A stretch of DNA of 64,000 nt from Pseudodesulfovibrio alkaliphilus (lineage in GTDB: Bacteria > Desulfobacterota > Desulfovibrionia > Desulfovibrionales > Desulfovibrionaceae), in the NCBI RefSeq assembly GCF_009729555.1, contig NZ_WODC01000002.1, positions 1 to 64,000 on the forward strand. The letters are read 5' to 3'. Both the position numbers and the translations under genes were made by a program. Positions 57,172 through 64,000 of the stretch are shown one piece after another; the first letter of the stretch is position 1; the number at the start of each line of letters is the position of its first letter. The notes under the pieces are model-generated. The model searched no databases and was not told where the DNA came from. It saw only the letters and a list, made by a program, of their open reading frames with translations.

Positions 57172-58209
57172 TCAGCCTCGTTTGCGGGCGATGGTCAGTT
57201 CCATGGACCCCATGGGCAACATCAGGGACCGGGTTTCCACCAGCGAGAACCCCGCACCGGGAAGATGGGATGCGATCTCTCCCTGCTCAAAAGAGACATC
57301 CTGACCCTCCAGGGCCAGTGAGAGGCGTGAAAGCACCACGCCCGAAGGCTGGGTGCGTTCATTGGTCAGTCCTTCGTGAAAACTGATGAAGACACCGCCC
57401 GGATTGAGCGCCTCGTACAGTCGAGCGAACAGGGCATCCAGGTCTCTGGCGTAATACAGAGTGTGGCTGGCCCATATCAGGTCGTAACCATTGCCGAAGT
57501 CCACATCGTTGTAATCGCCGTCTATGGTGCTGACGCGGGATTCCAGACCTGCCGCCGCTATCTCTTCGCGGGCCACCTCCAAGACAGAGGGCAGATCGCA
57601 CAGGACTCCTTCCAGAGAAGAATGCCGCGAAACGGTTGTCATGCACATGATGCCCGGACCGCAGCCGAGGTCCAGCATGCGTTTCATGCTGGGGAATTCC
57701 GGGAGCGAGGCCACCAAGGCGGCCACACGATCAGCCATGCCCGCTTTCTGGTAGCTGGCCAGATGTCGCACCGACTGTTTCCACAACTCTTCTTCATGCA
57801 GTTGGTCCCGTTTGTTCACCTCGGGAGGCCCCTGGCGGATCAGCTCCGGGATGCGCCCGAGATTGCGATGCTGCATGCGCGAGAGGTTTTGAACCAGCCC
57901 GCCCAGATAGGAGGGGCTTTGCTTTCGCAGATAGGATTCCGCAAAGGGGGTGTTGCCATACTGTCCATTTTGCTTTGCAGCAAAGCCCATGGAGACCAGG
58001 GCATCGAGAAAATAGGCCAGGTTGGTTGTATCGCTTTTCACGTCCAGGGCCTGGGAGATGGATTCCAGGTCCTGTTTCTGGGCCAGAATATCGGCCATTT
58101 CCATTTTCAGCGCAGTATCCAGTACGGCCATGCGTATGGGGCCGATCATCAGTTCGAACACGATGCCCGGATCGGTAAGTTGGTTCGGCGCTTGTTGCGG
58201 AAGCATCAT
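57172..58209 (-). CDS. O-methyltransferase-like protein inside an import operon
   Basis: 345 residues. N-terminal helical dimerisation domain (about 1-110) and a Rossmann SAM domain with MLDLGCGPGIMCM (178-190), DLPSVLEVAREEI and YDLIWASHTLYYARD. This is the plan of acetylserotonin/hydroxyneurosporene-type O-methyltransferases, which act on hydroxylated small molecules. Placed between an outer-membrane receptor and an ABC importer, it probably modifies the imported compound. Start is 58209 or the next ATG at 58206, which sits at a better distance from AAGGA. Confidence 0.85.
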   Translation of the reverse strand: MMLPQQAPNQLTDPGIVFELMIGPIRMAVLDTALKMEMADILAQKQDLESISQALDVKSDTTNLAYFLDALVSMGFAAKQNGQYGNTPFAESYLRKQSPSYLGGLVQNLSRMQHRNLGRIPELIRQGPPEVNKRDQLHEEELWKQSVRHLASYQKAGMADRVAALVASLPEFPSMKRMLDLGCGPGIMCMTTVSRHSSLEGVLCDLPSVLEVAREEIAAAGLESRVSTIDGDYNDVDFGNGYDLIWASHTLYYARDLDALFARLYEALNPGGVFISFHEGLTNERTQPSGVVLSRLSLALEGQDVSFEQGEIASHLPGAGFSLVETRSLMLPMGSMELTIARKRG

Positions 58210-58213
58210 TTCC

Positions 58214-60295
58214 TTAAAATCTCCAGTTGAAGGTCAATCCATACGTTCTGGGTGCTCCGTCTTCCACCATTGCGAGACCTGCGGCGCTATTGACTTTTTT
58301 GACTGCGTAGCCCTCGTCGAACAGGTTGTTGCACCACAGGGACCATTCGACATCCTCGCTCTGATAGCCCAGGCGAAGGTTCACGATCCGGTATCCATTG
58401 TCCTTGAGTTCGTTGGCGGCATCAAAATATTGCTCTCCGGTGCCTAACAGGTCGGCCAGGGCAAAGAATCCGCTCTGGTGAGTGTAGGCCACCCCGAGGT
58501 TGTAGGTGTATTTCGGAGCCCAGGGCAGCTTGTTGCCGCTGTAGTCCACCGCGGTGCCGCCCACCGTGGTTTTCCAGTCATCGACCTTGGAATCCGCATA
58601 ACCCAGCCCGGCGATTAGTTGGATTTCCGGGATGGGGTTGTACTTGGCTTCCAGTTCGACTCCCTGCGTGTGCGCTTCTGCCGCGTTGGTGAATTTCCAT
58701 GCGCCCGTGCCTGCGCCGGGTACTTCTTCCCGCACCTGCTTGTCTGAAGTGTTAATATAAAAGACCGTTGCATTGAGGAGCAGAGTGTTATCGATCCAGT
58801 TGGTCTTGATGCCTGCCTCGTAGTTGGTGGAACGCTCGGCTTTGTAGGCAAAGGAGTCTTCGCTTGTGGCGGAGAAGAAATTGAAACCTCCTGCCAGAAA
58901 TCCCTGGGAATATGTGGTGTACCCAGTGACATGGGAGGTGAAGTCGTATGACAGCGAGGCCATGGGCAGCCATTGCGTATCATTCACGTTTCCTTTGTAG
59001 GACACCGGGCCGGTGTTGGGCGTATAGGTCTGTTTGCCGCTGTTTTCGGAGACATCCAGCCGCAGGCCGCCCGTAAGCCGCAGGCCGCTGACTATTTCAT
59101 AGGTCGTCTGACCAAAACCAGCATACCCGAAGTCTTTGCTGTCCCCTTTGCGTGTGGAAGCCAGAAGCGGGTTGACGTGGGTGAAGTCTATGCCCGCATC
59201 AATTGTCTCATAGCGCCCATAAGCTCCGAGCAACCACGACAATGCGTCCATGTCCTTTGATGCCAGCCGGAATTCCTGGCTCCAGCTCTCCATGTCCACG
59301 TCCAGCTCGGAGTAACCCAAGGCCACGGAAGTCCTGTCGTTGTCAAAGAGGTGGTCCCGATCAAAGGTCCGGTGGCTTGTTATGGAGGTCAACTCCATGG
59401 ACTGCCAGCTATGCTTGACCCGTGCGGACTGCCCCAGTTCCGTTTCGTAGGCCCTGTCCGCTTCATTGACGCTGACCTCGTGTCGGCCAGTCTTGTTGGG
59501 GCCTTCGTCGTAGCGCAGGGCGCTGATGCCGAGGTTGCGCTTTGCGCCGTCAAGGTTCAGGGAGACTTCCAGGTCGCTGTTGGGTGTCCAGCGCAGAGTG
59601 CCGCGGCCGGTCAGAGACTTTTCCCCGGCGACATCGTCGTCGTTCGTATAGGTGTTTTCGTAGTATCCGTAGGTGGTATAGCCTTGGAGAGAAAGGCCAT
59701 AAAAGAGCGTGTCCTCAACGATGGGTCCGCTAAAGCTGCTGCCCAGGCGGACCGTATGAAAGTTGCTTGCCTCAAAAAGCACTTTATTGCGATGTTCGTT
59801 GTCCGGCTCCTTGATCACGATGTTGATCACCCCGGACTCGCTGTTGCGGCCATAGAGTGTCCCCTGGGGGCCGCGCAGAATCTCGACTCGCTCAAGGTCG
59901 AAAAGATCCTGGTTGACCATGTAGCCAAGAGGGTAGGCCACATCATCAATGTACAGGCCCATGGGGCTGAACAGCGACGTATCAATGGTGGAGATGCCGC
60001 GGCAAACGATGGAACCTCCCGAACTGGTGTCCTTGACGTAGATGTTCGGCGCGAAGCGGACCAGGTCTCCCAGCTTGTTGACTCCGCGAGTCTCCATGAA
60101 CATCTCGTCCATCACAGTGATGTTTCCGGGAAAGTCTTTGACCGACCCTTCACGCTTTGTGGCAGTGACGGTAACCGCTTCAAGGGTGATCTCCTCGCGA
60201 TTATCGTTTTGGGGATTCCCCTCAGTTGCAAGCGCTTGGGTCGTTAAAATGAGAGTGAGTGACAACAGGATGCCGATTGGTTTGAGCAAGTGCAT
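58214..60295 (-). CDS. TonB-dependent siderophore-type receptor
   Basis: 693 residues. Signal peptide (LLKPIGILLSLTLILTTQALA), TonB box-like ITLEAVTVTATKR, plug (SVKDFPGNITVMDEM, GDLVRFAPNIYVKDTSSGGSIVCRGI, ERVEILRGPQGTLYGRNSESGVINIVIKEP) and a barrel ending LTFNWRF. FecA/FhuE-like iron-complex receptors look like this; the ligand is unknown. First structural gene after the AraC regulator; methyltransferase and ABC importer genes follow within five bases of each other. Confidence 0.92.
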   Translation of the reverse strand: MHLLKPIGILLSLTLILTTQALATEGNPQNDNREEITLEAVTVTATKREGSVKDFPGNITVMDEMFMETRGVNKLGDLVRFAPNIYVKDTSSGGSIVCRGISTIDTSLFSPMGLYIDDVAYPLGYMVNQDLFDLERVEILRGPQGTLYGRNSESGVINIVIKEPDNEHRNKVLFEASNFHTVRLGSSFSGPIVEDTLFYGLSLQGYTTYGYYENTYTNDDDVAGEKSLTGRGTLRWTPNSDLEVSLNLDGAKRNLGISALRYDEGPNKTGRHEVSVNEADRAYETELGQSARVKHSWQSMELTSITSHRTFDRDHLFDNDRTSVALGYSELDVDMESWSQEFRLASKDMDALSWLLGAYGRYETIDAGIDFTHVNPLLASTRKGDSKDFGYAGFGQTTYEIVSGLRLTGGLRLDVSENSGKQTYTPNTGPVSYKGNVNDTQWLPMASLSYDFTSHVTGYTTYSQGFLAGGFNFFSATSEDSFAYKAERSTNYEAGIKTNWIDNTLLLNATVFYINTSDKQVREEVPGAGTGAWKFTNAAEAHTQGVELEAKYNPIPEIQLIAGLGYADSKVDDWKTTVGGTAVDYSGNKLPWAPKYTYNLGVAYTHQSGFFALADLLGTGEQYFDAANELKDNGYRIVNLRLGYQSEDVEWSLWCNNLFDEGYAVKKVNSAAGLAMVEDGAPRTYGLTFNWRF

Positions 60296-60418
60296 GGTGT
60301 TCCCGCCTGTGCATTTTAATGTAAGTCGGTGAAGTGAGTTTGATTTTCACATTCAATACACAGACGGAGTAGAGGCGACTATTCCGGGCCGGGCAAAAAA
60401 TGCCTGTGGCGGGACTTT

Positions 60419-61408
60419 TTACTTTGAATGTCGCAGGTGGCGTTGGCTGGTCAGGAACGCCTTGGGCAGAATTCCGAATCGTTCCCTGAAGGCGTGACTG
60501 AAGTGGCTCAAGCTTTGGTAGCCAACCGCATATGCTGTTTCCGTGACATTGGCATTGCCCTGTTGCAGGAACTCGTGAGCCTTTTGCATCCTGTATTCCC
60601 GGAAGTAGCCGAAGATAGATGTCTCAAAGACCTGCCTGAACCCGATCTTGAGTTTTTTTTCATTCACACCGACCAGTGCTGCCAGTTCGGGAATGTTCGG
60701 CGGGTTTTCAAGGTCGCTGACCAGAATATCCCGGGCGTGGCGAATGCGTTCCACATCCGACGGGCAGAGCGCCAGTTTCGCGGGGCATTGGCAGGTGTGG
60801 GCCTTGATGTAGTCGTTGATTTGTATTGCGAGCAGTTCCAACACCTTGCTCTCGAGGAATAATTTGCGAAGGCCATCCCTGTAGGGGCAATGCAGGATCT
60901 GGCCCAGCAGGGCGTTCTTGGCGGGGTGACATGCTCCGAACCACGCCAAGGGCGTACCTTTACCGCCTTCCAAGACCCTTAAGAATTTATCAGGAAGGCG
61001 CCCCAGTTCGTCTGCCAAATAGTCGTACAAAAACTCTGGCGAAGCCGTAATGCCTATGGTGCAGGCTGGGTTGAAGGGGGGTTGCTTGATTGTTCCTTTT
61101 GTTTTCGGCAGATGAAAGATTGCGTTGGAACCTTGGTGCATCTCATGAGCTGAGTTGCGCAGGCTGCCGCCGGAATAGGCGCATCTGCTTTTTCCTGCAT
61201 ACGTAAAGCCGAATTGTATGGGGGCATCGTCTATATCAAACGATGCCTGGAGCGGGCTTTTGGGAGCAGGGGTGGATATTGCCAGTGTCAGACCTGGGCG
61301 TAACAAGCATGATTGGATGAATTGGGAGCCCGATATGCCTGTTTTGGCGGAAACTTTCAAAACTTGAAGATCTTGTGTCGGGGCTTGAGTTCGGCGCACG
61401 TTCTTCAT
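60419..61408 (-). CDS. AraC-family regulator (PchR/YbtA-like)
   Basis: 329 residues. The C-terminus has two AraC helix-turn-helices (IPELAALVGVNEKKLKIGFRQVFETSIFGYFREYRMQKAHEFL and TETAYAVGYQSLSHFSHAFRERFGILP). The N-terminal ligand-binding half resembles siderophore regulators such as PchR. It likely turns on the TonB/methyltransferase/ABC genes when the ligand is present. A Fur-box-like sequence lies in its promoter (61462-61480), so iron should repress it. Confidence 0.9.
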   Translation of the reverse strand: MKNVRRTQAPTQDLQVLKVSAKTGISGSQFIQSCLLRPGLTLAISTPAPKSPLQASFDIDDAPIQFGFTYAGKSRCAYSGGSLRNSAHEMHQGSNAIFHLPKTKGTIKQPPFNPACTIGITASPEFLYDYLADELGRLPDKFLRVLEGGKGTPLAWFGACHPAKNALLGQILHCPYRDGLRKLFLESKVLELLAIQINDYIKAHTCQCPAKLALCPSDVERIRHARDILVSDLENPPNIPELAALVGVNEKKLKIGFRQVFETSIFGYFREYRMQKAHEFLQQGNANVTETAYAVGYQSLSHFSHAFRERFGILPKAFLTSQRHLRHSK

Positions 61409-61461
61409 GATATGGCTCCGTCGGACTGTGAATTAGAGTCCGCTTACTCATATAGTTGTTA

Positions 61462-61480
61462 GAAAATGAAAGTCAATATC
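61462..61480. promoter_or_regulatory. Fur-box-like sequence upstream of the AraC regulator
   Basis: GAAAATGAAAGTCAATATC agrees with the classical 19-base Fur box GATAATGATAATCATTATC at 15 of 19 positions by my count. It lies about 54 bases upstream of the AraC-family start codon. Confidence 0.6.
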
Positions 61481-61710
61481 ATTGTTAAAGTCTAGGTGCG
61501 TACTTAGCTTAAGCTCTGAAATGAATCATGTGCGGGAAGAAAAGCTATCTTGGGCCAGGACTTTCGGCCGGGAGGGCGGGGCCGGTCGAGGAAGCGTCGT
61601 TCTAGGTCGCTCTTCCCTGCTTCCTTCGTGCGCAAAAGGTCGAGGAGCTTGGCTGACCATACAGTCTGTTCGGAAAAGTGAGCAGGGGCATTCCCTTCTT
61701 TCCGACAAGT

Positions 61711-61747
61711 GAAAGTGGCCGACATCGGGGGGATGTCGGCCACTTTC
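61711..61747. terminator. Long perfect hairpin downstream of the molybdopterin oxidoreductase
   Basis: GAAAGTGGCCGACATC (61711-61726) pairs perfectly with GATGTCGGCCACTTTC (61732-61747) around GGGGG, 23 bases after the stop of the oxidoreductase gene. No T tract is seen on the minus strand; it is still the likely 3' end of that mRNA. Confidence 0.65.
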
Positions 61748-61770
61748 GTCTTGGGGTGTGGGGATGGAGT

Positions 61771-63864
61771 TTATTGTGCCTTGGCGACTTGCACGAAGTG
61801 TTCCTGCATGGAGATCGCGCCGCCGGACTTGTCGTAGCGTCTGATGCCTTTGGGCATGAGCAGATTGTCGGCCGCGCCCTTGCCCAGAGCGCGGGATTCG
61901 CAGGGCAGGGTGTGTCCGAATCCATGGATCATGAACACCGCCTCGGGGTGGATGAAGTCGGTGACAAAGGCCCGGATTTTAGACGAGTAGCCGTTGTTGC
62001 TCACGGTGACGTGGTCGTCGGTGGCGATACCCAGGGCCTTGGCCTTGTCGGTGTGAATCCACAGGGTGTTCTCCGGCATGCGCTCGAAGAGCAGGGCGTT
62101 GTTGACCGTGTGCCCCTGCGTGTGCAGGGCGCAGCGGCCAAAGGTGATGCGGAAGCGGTCAGCGGGCGGCCGCTGGGGCGAGACGTAGGGCAGGAGCGAG
62201 GGCATGCCGTCTCCCTCGAGCTTGGCGTCGATGATCTGGATCTTGCCGGACGGGGTCTTGAAGGTCCCTTCCTTGACGGGCTTGAGCAGAGGCTCCTTGG
62301 CCAGAGAGACGATGCCGGTCTTGTCGAAGTCCTCTATGCTCACGCCAGTGCCGTCAAGCTGGAATTTCCAGATGTCCTCGATGTTGTCGTAGTCGAGTGC
62401 CTCAAGGCCCATGCGTTTGGCCAGCCCTGCGTAGATCTCCCAGATGGCCTTGGTGTCGTAAATCGGTGCGATGGCCCGCTTGCGGATGATGAAGCTCGGC
62501 TTGGCGCCATTTTTGGTCATGATGGTGTCCTCGCGCTCCAGATAGGGCGAGATGGGCAGCACCACGTCGGCGTACCAGGCCGTGTCGGACCAGGAGAAGG
62601 TCACGGCCACCAGCAGGTCGAGGTTCTTCCACATGGAGACCACGTCGTCCTTGTCCGGGAAGGCCATGAGCGGGTCGTGCCGATGAGCTATGTATGCCTT
62701 TATGGGATAGGGCTCGCCAGTGGCGATGGCGTCGTAGGCAAGGTTCACCAGCCCAGGTCCCTGATCGAAGTGCTTGCGTCCTTCCATCCATCCCACTCCG
62801 TCGACGCGCTTGCCTTCGGGCTTGGGGTAGAGGTCCATGAAGCTCTTGAGTCCCTTGGCTCCGACATCGCCGGGCTTGACCATGAGCGGCATTCCGCCTT
62901 TGGCCCCGATGCTTCCGAGCATGGCGTTGATGATGTAGATGGTCCGGGTCATGTAGAAGGAGTCGCTGTAGCGGGCCGTCATCCAGCCGGGATGCCAGAT
63001 GACCGAGGGCGCGGCCTCGGCGAGCTGGCGGGCCAGGTCGCGGATCGAGGCGGCGGGGATGCCGGTCTCGTCCTCGGCCCACTCGGGGGTGTATCCGGCC
63101 ACGAAGTCCTTGAGAACGTCGAAGTCGCTTATCCAGTCGGCCACGAACTGCTTGTCGTAGAGTTCCTCGTCGATGAGGGCGTTGATCACCGCCAGGTTGA
63201 AGGCGTAGTCCGTTCCGGGACGGATGAGGAAGAAGTTGTCCGCCTTGGTGGCTGGCACATTGGCCCGGATGTCGATGACCGAGAGCTTGCACCCGGCTTC
63301 CATGCCGTTGAGCAGGTTGTTGACCTCGGCCACATTGACGGCCTCGAAGATGTTGCGCTGCTGCAGGACGACATGCTTGGCGTTCTTGAGGTCATAAGCC
63401 ACATCCTTGCGGCCGAAGCCGAAGACCGAGAGGGCGGCGTTCTGGACGTTGCGGGCGCAGGCCGAGTCGTGGTTGTTGTAGTTGGGCGTACCGATGCCGC
63501 GCAGGAAGGCGCGGTAGAAATCGCGAAACGGGCCGCCCCGGTCGGAGAAGAGCACGGATTGCTTGCCGTATTCGGCCTGGATGGCCTTAAGCCTGTCAGC
63601 CACATAGTCCAACGCCTCGTCCCAGGACGCCTTGCGCCATTTGCCTTCGCCGCGTTCGCCCACGCGGATCATGGGATGCTGCGGGCGTTCTTTGTCGTAA
63701 GTCAGCGCGGTTCCCGCCGCGCCGCGAGGACACAGGGAGCCCTGAATGCCCGGGGCATGGGGGTTGCCCTGAATGTATTCGGCCCTGCCGTCCACCACCT
63801 CGACCTGAATGGGGCAGCGCACCGAGCACATACCACATATGCTGTAGACATATTCCTTAACCAT
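61771..63864 (-). CDS. Cytoplasmic molybdopterin oxidoreductase (PhsA/PsrA-like family)
   Basis: 697 residues of the complex iron-sulfur molybdoenzyme family. [4Fe-4S] ligands C10, C13, C17 and C45 (CGMCSVRC...SLCPRGAAG), probable molybdenum ligand C136 (HDSACARNVQNA), and a C-terminal pterin-binding domain (HTQGHTVNNALLFERMPE; WIHTDKAKALGI). There is no Tat signal: it begins MVKEYVYSICGMC, so it should act in the cytoplasm, unlike thiosulfate or polysulfide reductases. No Fe-S or membrane subunit gene follows it; a partner could lie beyond the window's end. AGGAGG precedes ATG 63864. Substrate not assignable. Confidence 0.85.
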   Translation of the reverse strand: MVKEYVYSICGMCSVRCPIQVEVVDGRAEYIQGNPHAPGIQGSLCPRGAAGTALTYDKERPQHPMIRVGERGEGKWRKASWDEALDYVADRLKAIQAEYGKQSVLFSDRGGPFRDFYRAFLRGIGTPNYNNHDSACARNVQNAALSVFGFGRKDVAYDLKNAKHVVLQQRNIFEAVNVAEVNNLLNGMEAGCKLSVIDIRANVPATKADNFFLIRPGTDYAFNLAVINALIDEELYDKQFVADWISDFDVLKDFVAGYTPEWAEDETGIPAASIRDLARQLAEAAPSVIWHPGWMTARYSDSFYMTRTIYIINAMLGSIGAKGGMPLMVKPGDVGAKGLKSFMDLYPKPEGKRVDGVGWMEGRKHFDQGPGLVNLAYDAIATGEPYPIKAYIAHRHDPLMAFPDKDDVVSMWKNLDLLVAVTFSWSDTAWYADVVLPISPYLEREDTIMTKNGAKPSFIIRKRAIAPIYDTKAIWEIYAGLAKRMGLEALDYDNIEDIWKFQLDGTGVSIEDFDKTGIVSLAKEPLLKPVKEGTFKTPSGKIQIIDAKLEGDGMPSLLPYVSPQRPPADRFRITFGRCALHTQGHTVNNALLFERMPENTLWIHTDKAKALGIATDDHVTVSNNGYSSKIRAFVTDFIHPEAVFMIHGFGHTLPCESRALGKGAADNLLMPKGIRRYDKSGGAISMQEHFVQVAKAQ

Positions 63865-64000
63865 GGTATCCTCCTGAGGCACGGAAAGGTGACAATGCTT
63901 TCAATAACCCTGCAACCGTATGGCGAAAGCTAGCAACGGTATTCGACTTTGAGCAACACTCTACCCCTATGTGAAACATCGCACAAGCTATTGGCGAAAA
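63865..64000 (-). promoter_or_regulatory. Upstream region of the molybdopterin oxidoreductase gene
   Basis: It contains the ribosome-binding site AGGAGG and presumably the promoter. I could not assign -35/-10 elements with confidence, and no island dyad is present. Confidence 0.3.

Larger units (their letters stand above)
61409..61770. other. Gap with Fur-box-like site and strong hairpin
   Basis: This 362-base gap has an AT-rich promoter region at 61440-61500 with the Fur-box-like site, a featureless GC-rich stretch at 61540-61680, and a 16-bp hairpin at 61711-61747. Short reading frames here have no recognisable content. Confidence 0.5.

Noticed and set aside
61482-61712. A 76-codon plus-strand frame in the gap before the molybdopterin oxidoreductase
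   Set aside because: It has no ribosome-binding site and no recognisable content, and overlaps promoter and hairpin sequences.

Overview
The window looks like chromosomal DNA of a GC-rich sulfate-reducing deltaproteobacterium of the Desulfovibrio / Pseudodesulfovibrio type. Evidence: an aldehyde oxidoreductase that follows the Desulfovibrio gigas enzyme nearly residue for residue at its iron-sulfur ligands, a selenocysteine-containing formate dehydrogenase with FdhE/FdhD, a gene order around the aldehyde oxidoreductase that I remember from D. vulgaris (DVU_1551 to DVU_1559), and flagellar and RND genes of matching composition. I ran no searches; family names rest on motifs and on what I know of the families.

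Layout. (1) 0.2-8.4 kb, plus strand: a type I restriction-modification operon (hsdM, a RhuM-Fic/Doc fusion, hsdS, a small ORF, hsdR) flanked by two copies of a ~320-370 bp dispersed repeat. (2) 8.5-9.4 kb: an integrase 5' remnant cut off by the second repeat copy. (3) 9.4-31.8 kb, all minus strand: 17 genes for molybdenum/tungsten enzymes: aldehyde dehydrogenase, two MoeA-like proteins, a short ModE-like regulator, fdhA(Sec)-fdhB-fdhE-fdhD, aldehyde oxidoreductase (mop) and its eight-gene maturation operon. This block is bracketed by direct repeats (8513-8825 and 32112-32476), each carrying the same terminator, the same operator-like dyad and the same integrase start, so it reads as a former integrative island. 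(4) 32.6-37.3 kb, minus strand: response regulator, TonB-dependent receptor, YfiR, CHASE8-HAMP histidine kinase. (5) 37.5-46.5 kb, plus strand: flagellin, a sigma factor, flgD, flgE, flgK, flgL, fliD. (6) 46.5-54.7 kb: a CpxRA-like two-component pair divergent from a three-gene RND efflux operon. (7) 54.8-61.4 kb, minus strand: an AraC regulator with a Fur-box-like promoter, TonB receptor, O-methyltransferase and a NitT/TauT-like ABC importer. (8) 61.8-63.9 kb: a cytoplasmic molybdopterin oxidoreductase.

How it fits together. The island couples formate and aldehyde oxidation to dedicated cofactor handling: MoeA-like proteins and FdhD/FdhE for formate dehydrogenase, and XdhC, a MocA-like nucleotidyltransferase, a radical SAM protein, a CoA-ligase-like enzyme, a methyltransferase and a multi-cluster Fe-S flavoprotein-like protein for the aldehyde oxidoreductase. 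A 20-bp dyad, TTATGYC-N6-GGCATAA, recurs upstream of three island transcription units and is the best candidate for a shared metal-responsive operator.

The most novel-looking systems are the mop maturation operon, whose chemistry is unexplained; the YfiR/CHASE8 module wired to a histidine kinase and TonB receptor; and the Fur/AraC-controlled TonB + O-methyltransferase + ABC importer cluster. No rRNA, tRNA or CRISPR array was recognised.
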